From: Cristatella mucedo
Taxonomy: Eukaryota; Bryozoa; Phylactolaemata; Cristatellidae
Reading direction: 5' to 3'
Assembly (NCBI GenBank): GCA_009760855.2
Contig: WPIO01000091.1
Location: 560,001 to 620,000 of the forward strand
DNA: 60,000 nucleotides
Under the pieces are notes generated by a model. The model was not told where the DNA came from, searched no databases, and saw only the letters and a list, made by a program, of their open reading frames with translations. The position numbers and the translations under genes were made by a program. Positions 1 to 13,600 of this stretch are shown piece after piece. Within the stretch, counting starts at the first letter, position 1, and each line of letters begins with the position of its first letter.

Positions 1-411
1 GGATCTGCAATACCTGATATATATCTGCAATAACTGATTTGTGTTGATAACTTGTAATAACTTGTGTTGAGCAAATAAAAATAGAATCTGGAAACGTGAA
101 CCTGAACGGACGCCATTCATACTTTTACAGACTCCTCGAGCACAAGCAGTAAGCATTTAACGGGATTATTAAGAATCAGTATTTGAGACACGGTACCAAA
201 GACAATTACCCAAACTATATCAGCTAACTTTATAAGTTAAGGTTGTTTTCGAATTAAAGCTGTCAATTACATTTTAGGAAGGCCTGCGCGTTAATTATGA
301 CAGATGCCTGTCTGCAAAGGCAACAGAATTTTTTCAAAATTGTAAGATAACAGAGTTTATATAAAAATACCAAAACAACACCCAATTATTCTTGAAATTT
401 ACAAAAGATAT
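1..411. other. AT-rich sequence, nothing recognised
   Basis: No exon of TRPM or repeat could be identified; presumably intron of the TRPM gene. Confidence 0.4.
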
Positions 412-540
412 TAGCCGAGGGATAAGGTGCTCGCACTTCATGACGTAAGTCATGGGTTTGAGTTCTGCATGAGGCAATTCTTCACTACCCACTGCAAGCT
501 GGAATATTAGCAGCCGCAAATGTTATTTTGCCCACTGAAT
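412..540 (+). mobile_element. tRNA-derived SINE
   Basis: A-box-like tagccgagggataaggtgctcgc and B-box-like gggtttgagttctgc are about 35 bases apart, followed by the family word cactgcaagc. Matches the head of copies at 8553, 13638 and 32482. Likely transcribed by RNA polymerase III and moved by a LINE partner (family knowledge). Confidence 0.6.
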
Positions 541-1450
541 GAAGGAGGCTGGTAAATTAGCTAACCTGGGTGTTTTTAAGAACAGACAGTCGCATCTCTC
601 TCCGTGCATTCTCGTTATATTCAATAACTCTCTACGCGCCTAGAAACGGATACCTTTCCATACCTTTTCGAACTTAATGTTCGTGTGGAGATTTTGTTTT
701 TTCTTTGACTAAACAAAGGGATTCTTAACGATACAAAGATGCTTAGCAGGCATTATGCATAATAATACTTAATAAATTGATTCTTTGCTGGAATTTTTTT
801 CCTTCTTTACTTGATATTTACTGTTAAGCCTGGCTCCCGGTGTCACGTGACTCGGCGCCATCGATATAGCGAGCTGCAAGTCATAGGTTTCCACGTAAGC
901 CACCGGCTATCAAAGGTATGTTTTCCGTCCTATTCTCTTGATTTTTAGGCAGCCTATTGAAAAATTTCCCCATTCAATTATTAGCTCGTTTGGTTGCTTC
1001 GATGTCTAAGAAAATGCAGGTAAACCTAGTGTAACAGCTGTAATTATGCGTAATTACTCTCAATTCGAGAATCGATTTTGGTCTGAGGTAAGGAAGCCTG
1101 CTGCAGCTCTCCTGCTGACTTACTTTAACTGAAGGATGCTAAACTAAAAACTGCCTTAGATCACGACTTCTTAAGAATTTGAACCCCAAAACAGACAGCA
1201 GTCGCACTCACGTGTCCGGTATTGAACCGATTTCCATTTCTTTTAACTAGGGGGTGGGCGGAGGGAGTCATCGATACTACTGAATTCGAATCGTTCTGTA
1301 AGCGAAACTTCCCTACAAGCATAGAAAATTGTCCGACGGAGAGTGCGATTACCGAGAGGATTGACCGCATAAAATCCCATATGACTTGAGCCCGGGCGTC
1401 GAAGCCAGACGCAATTCCCTCAAGGTTACTCTGAACGCATCCACACTCAC
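541..1450. other. TRPM intron sequence, nothing recognised
   Basis: Follows the exon H donor. No pre-S1 or membrane-spanning exon could be read in either direction. Confidence 0.45.
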
Positions 1451-1695
1451 TTGTTTAGTAAGACAGCCCATATGAACAGCTCCTTATTCGGGTCCGGAAA
1501 GTGCACTTCCTCGTTTCCAGCTTCGTCGGTATCGTTTTCTGGGCTGCTAGCAACGGTTCTTGTTCGGTGAAGTCGGATGTGTCTTTTTACAATTTCATGA
1601 TAGAAAATTTCTTTTCGTGTGCCCAAGAACCTCGTAAGAAGTCGCGATATTTCCACCAAGGTTATATTCTTCCCGCCATGTTTTATATCCTGCTT
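1451..1695 (-). CDS. TRPM exon H (pre-membrane exon, WAVL motif)
   Basis: This exon has acceptor cacag (top at 1695; a second acceptor six bases further in would put the top at 1689) and donor CAA|gtgagt, leaving a split codon. It encodes NITLVEISRLLTRFLG, an acidic linker, and DPNKELFIWAVLLNK. The last matches the TRPM motif just before the final helices leading to the membrane domain. The next exon is not visible in the remaining 1450 bases. Confidence 0.8.
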
Positions 1696-4600
1696 CTGTG
1701 CCATATCTCGAAAATGCGATAGTGCGTGAGCCTGTAAAAATTAAGCGAAATAATGTGTGAGAATAACAACTTTTAAAATCTCCTATACTTATCTATTATA
1801 TATGTACAATGGTGTAAAAGAAAATACACCGCGATAATGAAGCTGTACAGTGCTACTGAAGTTAAAGATTTTAGAATGCCTCGTATAAAAATTAATCCTT
1901 AAAAAATCGCGACTACTGATGCGGTGGTGAAAGCACAAGTAAAAGAAAACAGTGACCGAGCGAGGGCAGATGTTTTCAGACGCTTCTCGCAGTATTTACT
2001 TCGCAAGTGTGACCAGCCGATTATGTGCTTTAGGGTGCTTAAATTGTGGATTGTGTCAATAATAAGGAGGCATGCTTTCTCTTTAGCAAAGGGTAAGTGC
2101 CTTCGAAAGCAATTAATTTTTCTTCCCTGGACGTTTATTTATGACAATTACCATTGTCACTGTTAAGTTGAACGTCTCTACACGCCAGGGTCTAGGGTGT
2201 AGGTCTAGTGTTTTAAAGCGCATATTTTGCGCGGGATGCACTTTTGACGATATGCAAAATGCGTAGACCACTTCCCCTTCAAGAGAGCGATTCATGGGGC
2301 GTGGCTGAAGCGCCTTCCTTTAGTGCATTCCTGCCGGGGTCATCTAATGACACAGTCTTGACCCGGAGAGGTGTGCCGAAGGGGCGCTGGCCTGCAAGAC
2401 CCGTCCACTAGCGTCAACTTGAAAAACAAAAAAGAAATGGCTGCAGTCCCCTCTGGAAACACGCCGTAGGAAGCTGTGCGCGCCATCCACCGGACCTGTT
2501 CAACCCTTAGCAACAACTGCACGCGACGTCCAGGCAGCGGTCTAAACGCTCCCCATCTGGAGCGCCTCGGCTCAGAGTGGCGTCGCACCGCTAGGGGGAG
2601 TGCCCCTTTGATTCATCCTGTAAGGCATCTCTAAAAAGAATAAACAGCAACGCAGGCTCTACTTTGGATGAATAATCCAAAGCAGCGTGCAGAATGCCTG
2701 CCTGGAAGAGCCCAGACGCTCCTGGAAAGTATCTAGGTTTTTCTGACGGTGTCTCTCTATAAGCCTGGTACCTCCAGCCACGTCCACAATGATCTTCCGG
2801 GTTGAGCTACCGGGCTTCCGGTAGAAGAGCCGGTAGTACCTAGTTTGGCTCAAGCCTCTAGCGCCATATGTACAGCCTGTCTGAAAGAGAACTAAGCGGA
2901 ATTAACTGTCTCCACGTCTACTTTGAACATACACTTGGTACGAAAGTAATACGATTTTCTCTAAATTTAACTTGTCAAATAATCCTGCCTAGTGAGAAAT
3001 GATGTTATTGCATGACAGTGTGTGCACTTGAAACAAAGTTACAGAAATTTGGGGACAGCGCTTTGTAAACGCAGTCATGAAATAATCAAAAAACTCCTAA
3101 AATTGAATAACTACTGGAATTTATATGTAAAGGTACCGAAATACTAACTGAAACCGTCGCTATTTAATTCAAACATATTTTGGAAAATCCATTAAATATA
3201 ATTCATAGTTGCTTACTGCTTAAGAGCTGCCTATTTAGGCCCATTTTCTGGAAGCACTGTAATGCAATCAATTCAATTGAGCTGTAGACAATCAGTATTC
3301 AATACAAGTTAATCAATTCTAATAAGAATAATATTAATACATTTGCATAGCGCCTTAAGAGAACTGAATCTCTTTGTAGGCACTGTACAGATGCTGTACA
3401 GAAACCATTACCAAATGATTGGTGATAACCTTCGCAAGCAGCAGGCACAGTTTAAGCATGTACATGCACAATAATAACGAATCACGAAGACCGACTAAAT
3501 GCTGTATAACACTGGTGTGTTTAAAGCTTCTTTTAAATTTCGTCCTGTCAAGGGACGTTGTAACGTGCATCGGTAGTGAGTTGCAGGCTTTGGGAGGATA
3601 CGAACTAAAAAAGGGACGGTCTTCAAAGGTTTTGAAGTTCGAGTACATCTGGTCTACATCGTATCTGGAATACATCATATTATCATCATCATACCTTCCT
3701 TCGTCCATCACCCCGGTGCCACGCCGGTTTCAGCTCCCCCTACCACTATTCCGAACTGAGACCAGCAATCTTCCAAAGAGAGCTGCAAGTCAGGGAGCCG
3801 TGGAAGACGTTGCAAATCCGCAAGATCTCAGCTCTAGAGGTGGAGCTGGAGAGAGAAACCAGCACAGAACAGAGATTTTGGTCTTACCAAATACAAAGCC
3901 CAGCTTGTGACTTTTATACTGAATCAGTAGAGCTTTTTGGATGAAAATTTGCAAGTCTCTGATCAGAGGAAGCATCAACAAGCCTCCAGCTTTATAGCCA
4001 GTCAAGATGGTCTGTAACTTAGCCATAAAGTGACAAGTCTGTTTGAGGCAACATGAATCTCAATTCAGAATCACCTTCTGACTTTAAGTGCTTTATTTAC
4101 GTTGACGTGTGGCAGTATTTTTGCATTCGCAAACTCAAAGTTTCTCTTGGTAATAATTTGACCAGCCGTGCAGAAAATTTGCCACCCGAGATTCAAGCTT
4201 CTCTACCTAAATTCCTTCTATGTGCTCCATAAGACGTTTTTTTTATCAAATGAAGCCTAATTAATGTACCATTTTATATTATCTGTACGATGGTGTTAAA
4301 TCACTTTTAATCTTTGTTATTTTATAACTAAACTCTGATCAATCACAGACTTAAAGCTAGTGTCGAGGGTTAGAACCCAAAAATAAATTTTCTGAATCGG
4401 GATTTAAACAGCCAAGTCTTGGTTTTAACTGTTGCCTTCGACTAGATTTGTAGCTGCCCATAATTATTGCTTCTACAGCGAGCTCAATCACATGCAGCAC
4501 GGAAGTTTCACCCCATTTACGGATGTATCAGCTTAGTTCAAATAATTAATTGACAAGCTTTTTCATGCAGTCTTAACCACGCCAGTGGCCAACGTTTTTT

Positions 4601-7600
4601 CCGGTTTTTAATTGTATGGACCTCCTAGGTAATCCTTAGCAAAGGCTAATTGTTCTTTATGGCCACAATTTTTTCTCATAATTCTAACTTGTGTACATCG
4701 CCGTTCAAAACTATAGCTCAATTAAGGTTTTGATAAAAATTCAGTTACATGTGCTTGCACTAGTCCCGTGAGCACTATTTTGAGAAACATGTGAGCGTTA
4801 TTATTCCCGAGACACTAAAGTCACAGATCTAGATCGTAATGTTTTTGCTACCAAAGTAAACAGAAGCGTGACTTTTGTTTTCGATCACGTGTGTTTCTTG
4901 GAGATTGAACAATATTTAGTAAACGCTATCAGCCTAGGGTATGGCTAGACATTGATTTAACGCTCGGAAATACCAGTCGCCAATACGGGCGACATCAAAA
5001 GGGTCGTAGCGTAGAGATCACAAGCACTGGATTGTCTTGGCCTCCATTTGAAAACCACTTTTAGGTTCATAGTCATGTCAAGTTCTAGAATTTCAGTGTT
5101 AGTGTTCAATTTCAGCTATGAGAGTGCACTATGAGGATACATCCGCAAATTATCAAATTGTCTCCCCCTTGTTTGCACTCATCATTGCTGTGCCGTCATC
5201 AGTAACAGCTCCTGGCCCTCCAGCTACGGCTACCCCGGCCCTTCAGGTGATGTAGAGCCTTGAAGTGTGTCGTCTCATGCAAGTGGTGCTATGAAACACC
5301 TCTTCGATTAAATGCTAAGTGAAAAATAATAATAGTCATTGGAGGAATTTTTTAATCGAATACATCTTTCGTAACGCCCCCTGCATAAGATAAAACTTCG
5401 CGTCATCAGCTGCATTAAGGTTCAACGAATTAACACAACCCACCGCAAACCACTGCATTCCACAGCAAAACGAAAGAAATCCTGATGGAAAACCTTCTTT
5501 TTTTATTGTATATCACAGCACATTCTGTGAAAATTGTACTCGTGAAAGACACTTGCATTGGCAAGGGCGTTTTTTTGCAATTCGCTGCCATCGACTTCAA
5601 TGGCCCGGACCAATACCATAATTCACTCCCATCCCCAATGAACGACTATAAATAGATTGCGCCGAGCTCCAGTTTTTTTGCATATTAAAGCACACTCTGC
5701 TGTGCGCACACCCACTAAAAATAAAAAGATTGTGCACCCGCGCTAACGGCATTAATAACAATGCTAATTGATTTAACAGCCTCTTATAGCGACCGAAGAG
5801 CCTTTACGGCTATCGCCACGGCTTGCAGCGGCAATAATTCCCCACCACAGGGTTCAAACCCACGACCTCTGGACCGAAGTCGTGAAAAGCAACCGCCTTA
5901 AGAAGTGAGCCGTCACGGCTCACAAGGCAATGTGTGGCAATCGCCCAAATGGCCTGGGCGAATACCGAAATTCACTATAATCTACTGCAAATCAACCTCG
6001 AATCATCAACCTAAAGCTCTAACTTACATTGCATATATGACTAGACTCAGTTCAAATTGCAGCGAAAAGATTTCACTTCATTGTGCTTTCGCGTTCTCAT
6101 GCAATGCACTGCAATCAATTGAAACGGCCCGGTCTAATCAAATCCGCCGAAATCCACCGAAAAAAGCTCTAGTTATGATTCCACGTTGCTCTACTCTTCG
6201 TTTATTTTGTACTCGCACAGTCTCACAAGAATTGCCTTGACAATTCTGCAGCAATATACTACAATCGACTATAATGGACCACGCGAATATTAAGATCCGC
6301 TACAACATCCACCGAAAAGCGACTAAAACGCGCCCACTTTAAGCTCTAATAGTGCTTCCACGTTGCTCTAATCTTTGTTTATAGTTTACTCGCACACGCA
6401 AAATTTCACAACAATTTCCTCGACCATTCTGCAGCAATGCACTGCAGTTGACTGTGATGGCCCAGGCCAATACTGCAATATAATGCAAAATGCCCCGAAA
6501 TCAGTTTTCTAAATGCTTCAGTTTTGAAAATATATTACAAAGCACACTTATGAATGGAAAAAGTCATTTTAGTTAATTTACCACGTACAATCTCGGGTTA
6601 TGCATGGCAATCTATGGCAATGGCTGGGCTGGATGCAGCAGTCCACTCCGTATCCACTAATCCACTAATCTGTGGCAAATCGACCACAAATTGGCTGCGT
6701 GACGCTCCAATAGGCATTGTGGACAAGATTTCATTGTGTTAAAAGTAAAACCGTAGAGCTTTCAAGCTATATGCAAATAAACTGTTAGCAAAGCATGGCA
6801 ATCGACTGAAACGGTAGAGGCCAATAACACAACCCTTAGGCAAACCGACGAGAAATCGGCTGCCTGGGAGGGACATGCTTCTAACTCACTCTGTATGTTC
6901 AATCTTAGGCAATGCATAGCAATTGACAGCAATGGTCCAGGCAAGTACGTCAATCTATTATGATACATCGCTAATCACCGGGAATAAACTGGGTCAAGCT
7001 CAAACTTGTCTTGAGTATCCACTGAGATTAAAGTGCAACCAAATCCTTTCAACCAATCGCGAACGCATAATTGCCAACAATCAATTGCAGTCGACAGCAA
7101 TGGCCCGGGCCATAACTCCAACCCGAGGCTGATCGACGAGATATTTGCAGTGGGAAGCTCCAACTTTCAATGCATATAACACTTCTCCAACGTTTAACCA
7201 TTGCATTTTCAAGCTGTTTTGCTCGGTAACTGTCAGTAGTGCACGGCAATCGACAGCAATGGTTGGGCCAACGTCGCAATCTATGGAAAATTGAAAACAT
7301 TGGCTACACGAAACTGCTACTCTTACTACACGTAACATTTCACTTTGCGGGTGCATAGTTTGCACCGATTGTTCGCGCTCAATCACCCGGAAATATTAGA
7401 GCATCTCATGGCCTGGGAAATAACGGAGCATCTCATGTCTTTTTGACCGATTGCCACGAATTTCCATATCTTCCCAGGTGCCCATTGCCGTCGATGGCGG
7501 GGCATTACACGGTGTCACCTCACATTAGCGCTTGTAGCACAATGCATTAAGTTGAGCTAACTAATGCTGCGAGGACTGTAAAGTCTGGGGCCATCGGAGT

Positions 7601-10600
7601 CTGGTGAGAAAGCAGACGTTCACAATTAAATGCACTCGTGGGTTTGCAAGAGCAGCCTGTATTGAATGCAGTGTACATTTACAGCATTACAGCCCTCGTT
7701 GTACCTTGTTGTACAGCTCCTCCAGGCGGCTGACTGTCAAGTACTCCTGCATTACAACTCCATTCTGCATGAGAAGTTTGACGAAGTCAACTTTGTCGTC
7801 CATTAGAGCCTGCGTCATAATGCTGTCGAGACTTCCAGTTTCCCAGGTGATGTCATCGACGAGAATCTTGTCGGCTGCAATGTCGCTTCGGTCCCACGTC
7901 AGAGCTAGCTGCAGCTGGTCCTTGAGCTGCTCCGGCTCCGTCGCACCCTGACCTTTCAAGAGCGCGTTCAGTATGGCCCTGTCGAGAGCTTGATGGTGAT
8001 TCATGTTGAATATCGTTATCTGGAGCGAAGCGGAAAACGCTGCTGAAGCGGAGCTGTCCGGCGGAGTCAAGCAATTCAGCTCGATGAGCGATGCTAGCGA
8101 ACCCCACAGAATGGCGCTCGTGAAACTTGAGAGACTTTTACTCTCGCCTCTACTATATCTCGTAAAATATCACTTGACATAGTGCATTCTGAGTGCCGAC
8201 GAATTAATAAATGACTGCCGAACAGTTCCAGTCACGCCCTTTAGGCGGCGGTTTTATTCAATTGAGCGACGTAACGTGTGAAATTCAGATCGCGAAATCT
8301 TCAGCGGCATGCACCAGGTAATCGAAATTACCGGTTGCCACATTTTTCGGGCAGCGTCAGGGACCATCGTGGTCTAGCACCTGGAGACCAGCAGAAATCC
8401 CGCGGCCAAGACCATCGCTCTCGCGCCACTAGTATGATGCCTGAGAAGCCGGCTTGGCATCGGAACCTGGAAACGAAGGTACGCCACCTTCGTAGCCTAG
8501 GCAGTCACTTCAAAATCTACAACGCTCGAAGGCCTTTGCAGTGCGACTAAACCAGGTTTTGGCTCCAGGAGTAAGACTCTCGCACTTCACGACCCGTGGG
8601 TTCGTGGGTTCGGGTAATGCAGCGAGCAATCCTGCATTTTCTGCCGCCTGCAGGGTGGTGATCTCTAAGGCTCTTTTGCCGCTTTATGGAGCAGGTTTCC
8701 GAATCAGCCCACCCTTCCGTCGTTCACTTATTGAGAGAAGGTTTTCGACGGCGCCTGGCAACGATCCTCTTGCCTTTCTCACTGGTTCTCTACGGATGGA
8801 ACTGTCACCCAGCATCGCTCAACAAAGGACTTAAAGCTCGGCGCTTAAATTTTTGCTTGATCTCTCCTACCGAACGCCACCGTACTGTTGGATGCAAGTG
8901 TATGCTTTTAGTTGAAATTCGGTGCACGGCTGCAAATGCAGCGAATCGCTCTGGTCAAAATATGTCTACAGCAAATGTTTCCTTTGACGACGAAGGTACG
9001 TGGAAAATGGATTCTAGCTCGGTGCGTATGCACTCGCTAGCAGCTGTCTTTATGACTCTGAACTCACGACCTAGAGTTTCTACAATGCACTGCTGTCATT
9101 TGGCAGTATTGTTCTTTAAAATAAATAAGATCTTCCTCGCCGCTCAATATTCTCTTTGCTATCTTATGAAATACTCTTTTTTGTACCAGCAACCTTCTCC
9201 TAAATGTGCTGTTAGCTGAGGAGCAACGGTTGTTATTGTGGGAATCGCTAAACCCGCTATTGAAAACTTATAGGATTTAAAAAAATATGAAATCGTCGTA
9301 TAGCTTCCTAATATTTATAACTAAATACTTATCCAGGTGCTTTAAATATGCCACAGGGCTCGAACCCATGACTCTGTCGTCAAAGGCAAGCGCCTAACTT
9401 CTGCTGCAAATCAGGACGGTATTTTATTTTTTGGCATCGACAAGACAGCGAAAGCTTAACCACTTCCTTCGTATAAGTTATGGGCTCAAAGTTGTCTTAC
9501 AAAGGTGCTGCTTCAAAAAAGAAGCCTCGCATTACTGCGAGTATTGTCTGTTCTCCACCAGCAAAACGGTGCAGATGGACGCTCGACGCTTAATCATATG
9601 CGTCGAATGCCACATCACAGCGACTAAGCTGTGAAAGCAGTTTGTCAAAGTATTTAGCAGCATGGATTTGCCAATTGCCTAACCTATTCTGTATTGTGGC
9701 GCCTAGTCTAGAGAAAAGATGGCAACTAATGTATTGCTTTTTTAAATTAGAACTCATCCTTTTGCTCAAGAATGATCACGTGAAAACGAACGCTTTCTTG
9801 CGTAACAAAAATGTCACTTAAGATCGTAAAAGTGTGCAGATTTGCCAGCGAATGCAAAATAAGTACTTCAATATAATCATATGTATATATTCGTATAGAT
9901 GCATTACCAGTTGTTCTTTCTCGCAGCACTTCAGCACCTTCTCGACTAAGCCATTGCACGTCTTGGTAATCTCTTCCCCTGATTTGTTGTTCCAGGTGGC
10001 TCCATAGGCTTGAAGGATCAGCAATTTCAGATAATTTATATGCTTCTGCTTTATAACCCGCTTGTTGCTGAAAACAAAAATGAGTAATACTATTAAGTAA
10101 CCTTTGTTACAGCAGAGAAGAGCAAGCTAGTCTTCTGTTCAAGTAAAAATAGAATGAAAACACAGAATGGGTGGAAATACGATAAGTCTAGAAGATGTTG
10201 CAGCATCAGAACTATAAAAAAATTGTTTGCTAATTTACTTGCACTTACTTCAAATTTACATGAATAGAGCTGTCGGCGCCAAATGGTGCTGCGAAAATTC
10301 ATAACAACGCAGAAAAAGCAGTGGTCAATGGAATCCGTCGGCGCTTGCGAGAATTACCAGCCTTGGCTTGTAACATCTCGCGAGGAGACATGGTTTAGTC
10401 AATCCTCGCGCAGATCGAGGTGGCACGCAAAGGGCAACAAGAACTTTCATCAAGAAACACAAGAAGCCATTAGCTGGGGTGACTCGTAGCATCCGTAGCA
10501 CTGTAGGTTTCTTTTTTGATACGTGCATGAAGAAATCAGAGCACAATGAAAGTCCTCGATGGCTGACAGCTTCTGGCAACTTGACCGGTTTTGACGGGCT

Positions 10601-13600
10601 TGACTATCTATCGCTTGCTTTATACTGCAACCTTTTTATAGCGCCTTGAGATAACAAAAATCTTTGTATGGGTACTGTAAATGTGCTGAAAAGATGGCGT
10701 TTTATATGGCTAGTGATAAAATACATCATTGCAGTAAGCATGAGCTCGTACATGAAGATTCACACGGCCGGGCTGAGCTAATACTTCGATGAGAAAGTGA
10801 GTTGGCAGTTTCCTTGACTTCCTAGCTGAAGCATGCTCAGCTAGAGCATGCTGGGCAGCTCGGCTCCGTCTGTCACATTCAAAACTGAAACAATTGACTG
10901 ACTTTTTTATATGGAAAAAAGGCAGCCATAGCGGCTATCGCTCTTCTGGCAGCGGGCAATAAAGGAGAATAAATAAATAAATAAATATAATAAATAATAT
11001 AATATATAATAAATATAATAAATAAAGCTCGCTGCGTGACCCCAGCCCGCGTCGTGAGGTGTGAAGATCTTTGAGAGCGAGTGCAATGTCGCCTGTCGAA
11101 GGTGCTCAATCAGACAGTCAGTCTGCCGGTCAGACAGACAGACAGACACCGATGGCTCTCAATTACCACGGCCGCTCGGAATCTGACTGGAGACCTCGGT
11201 GCAGGGCGGGGTACACGTAGGAGCGATTATCTTGTGACTAATCGTGATAAATTTCGAAGTATTTGATCACAATTACATTCGTACTGCACGCCACGCGAGC
11301 TTACCAAGATTTAGCACTCGCTATTTTGCCACTCACTACACTAGCGTTTTTCAGGAAGGAGCGTGCAGAATCACTTTCGACAACAGCACACCTATGAATT
11401 CACTCGTTTACTTTGAAGGTACGAATATACAAGCGCCACATATCGCTATCCCGTGTGAATTCCGAAGCGGCAAATATATCATATTTACCTGTCTGCCAGT
11501 CAATCAGTCCCTCGTAAATTAATCCATTCGTCTAAGTTACGTGGGGCAGCCTGCTAGCCTAAGCTATACCACCTCATCTTAACCTCCAACCTAATAAGCA
11601 ACAGAGCTAGTCGTAAGCTTTAATTACGACTGCATAAGGCTATGAGAAGTGGTGAAATGCATACAATTGCAAAGTTCACAACAGACAAGCCTGGTTGCTG
11701 AATGTTGCACCAACTACAACTTCTTAATGCACGGGCCGGATGATGTGCGAGTAGTGATTTACTGAAACTAAGAAATTACATTTGTGTGGACCAGCTTGGC
11801 TGTCGTATTCGTATCTAAGCAGGCTCAAATTCTAAGCAATTTTAGGTATCTGAAAGTAGGCAGACATGACTTCGAAGCTAGTGCGGTCGTCCAACGAGAT
11901 GTAACCTTGGAACAGGAAAACCCAGCTTTCGTGCAGACACTGCAGCAGCTATGCTGACCGAGTCCATTTTTGGATTTAGGTTTTCCCACCTCTTCTCGAT
12001 GCCGAGGCAGAGCAGAAATCGCGGGGACTAGCTGCTCACAGGAGCATCGGTGGGCGCTTTAGATTTTACTTCTTGTGGTGACTCAAAGTTATCTGTAATC
12101 TCTGGGTAAAGACCTTGACACGTTTCGTGTGATGATGTTGCCTTCCGGGCGATCGTGCGAGTGCACTACTTCGATTTGTGAGATTACTCCATCCATCTCC
12201 TTAACCTCGTAATTCGCCTCGCTGTTTATCCATCGCCTTAACCTCTTAATTCGCCTCGCTGTACTCCTGCCGGTTCCAAGGAAGACAGCCCAAAGAGCGT
12301 GCGATTAGCTCCCTTACCGATTGCTGCGTTCAGTCGGTACAATAGTTAAATGGAAACATGGCGATGATACGTAAAAGCCCATTACAGTCACTTCAGACTG
12401 GCTCTGGTCGAGGAATTAGGGGATTTTCAAACAAGTGTCTCAAATAAACGACGAGAATACCTCCTTATGTCGACTTTGTGGTTGTTGTAGGCGTAGGCGA
12501 TAATGTCTGCCGCACGACCTGTGCCTTCGCATATCACTGCCGGGACACTGTGCTTCAGAGACTCGAAGCAGTCGTTGATTGCGTCGGTGCCGCCCTCAAC
12601 GACTAGCAGCACGAGCGGAATGCTCAAGCCCCCGTCTACAAAGCGTTAGGCAAAGCTCTGCACGAAGCGGCTCAAGCCGACCGAGCTCTCGTTGGAAGAC
12701 GTTCCGGTATAATACTGCTAAGTCCGCGACAGCTATCGTGACTTGAATGCACTCAAAATCTTGGGAAAATATTAGAATTTTTATTAGTTGACGATAAATA
12801 AATGCAGCAACAGTGATCATCGTTAAGCGGGGAAGGCTGCGTGTAGGTCAGCTGCAGACATGCACAACTTCGCCAGCAATTGAGCAAAGCCGGACCGTCA
12901 GCCAGCGGCTAATCATGGGTCCCAACAATCTATTCCGAATCTATTCTATTCCTCTTCTTCATCTTTTCTTGTAGTTACATCAGCCACTATTGTGGTGCAC
13001 ACGTCTCTCTGCGCGGCAAAATATATTTAGCTTTTAGGGAAGTGCTGGACCTTCTTATCTAGAGTGGTCCTATGTCTTAAAACAGCTGCACTGACTTGAT
13101 TAAGTCCCTCCTCAGGCATATTTGCATAGCGCGCTGCAAGAACGGTTTTCCGGCAGAAGCTCTTCCACCGGGTATGTATGAGGTACATGAGGATGTCGAT
13201 TGAGCTGATCGCTACTTTTACTTTTTACTTCAATCAAAGCAGAAAGATTCGCCTAAAGCTGGGAATTATAATAACACACATGATAAAGCATGCTCAAAGA
13301 ACTCAGTCTCTTTCTAGGCGCTTTACATTTGCTGCACAGAATCCCAGAACCTACGCTTTGCTACGCCATAGACCTACGAATTGAGCCCCGATTCTATTAT
13401 AAAAGTTCCTCACTACAGGGATTAAAGCCTGTGTGCGCTTAAAGTCAACAAATAGCAAAGCGTATATATTTTCGAAGACCCTTATCCCAAAAAGTGAAGA
13501 GTATTAATACTTATCATAGGCAAACTATCGTGAGACACTTTGCAATATAAATTAAACAACCACAAAATAAATCTCAGCATCCTCTAATTGGTGCTGATAT

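Larger units (their letters stand above)
8020..9907. other. TRPM intron between exons F and G
   Basis: Apart from the SINE at 8553-8715 and a possible SINE head at 9330-9410, I see no feature. Confidence 0.45.
10068..12460. other. TRPM intron between exons E and F
   Basis: Holds a LINE A relic (10630-10790) and simple repeats near 11 kb; the rest is unassigned. Confidence 0.45.

Noticed and set aside
5440-7390. CRISPR-like array because of regularly spaced repeats
   Set aside because: Units are 150-190 bp, diverged and without short identical repeats and unique spacers, and the DNA is animal nuclear DNA.
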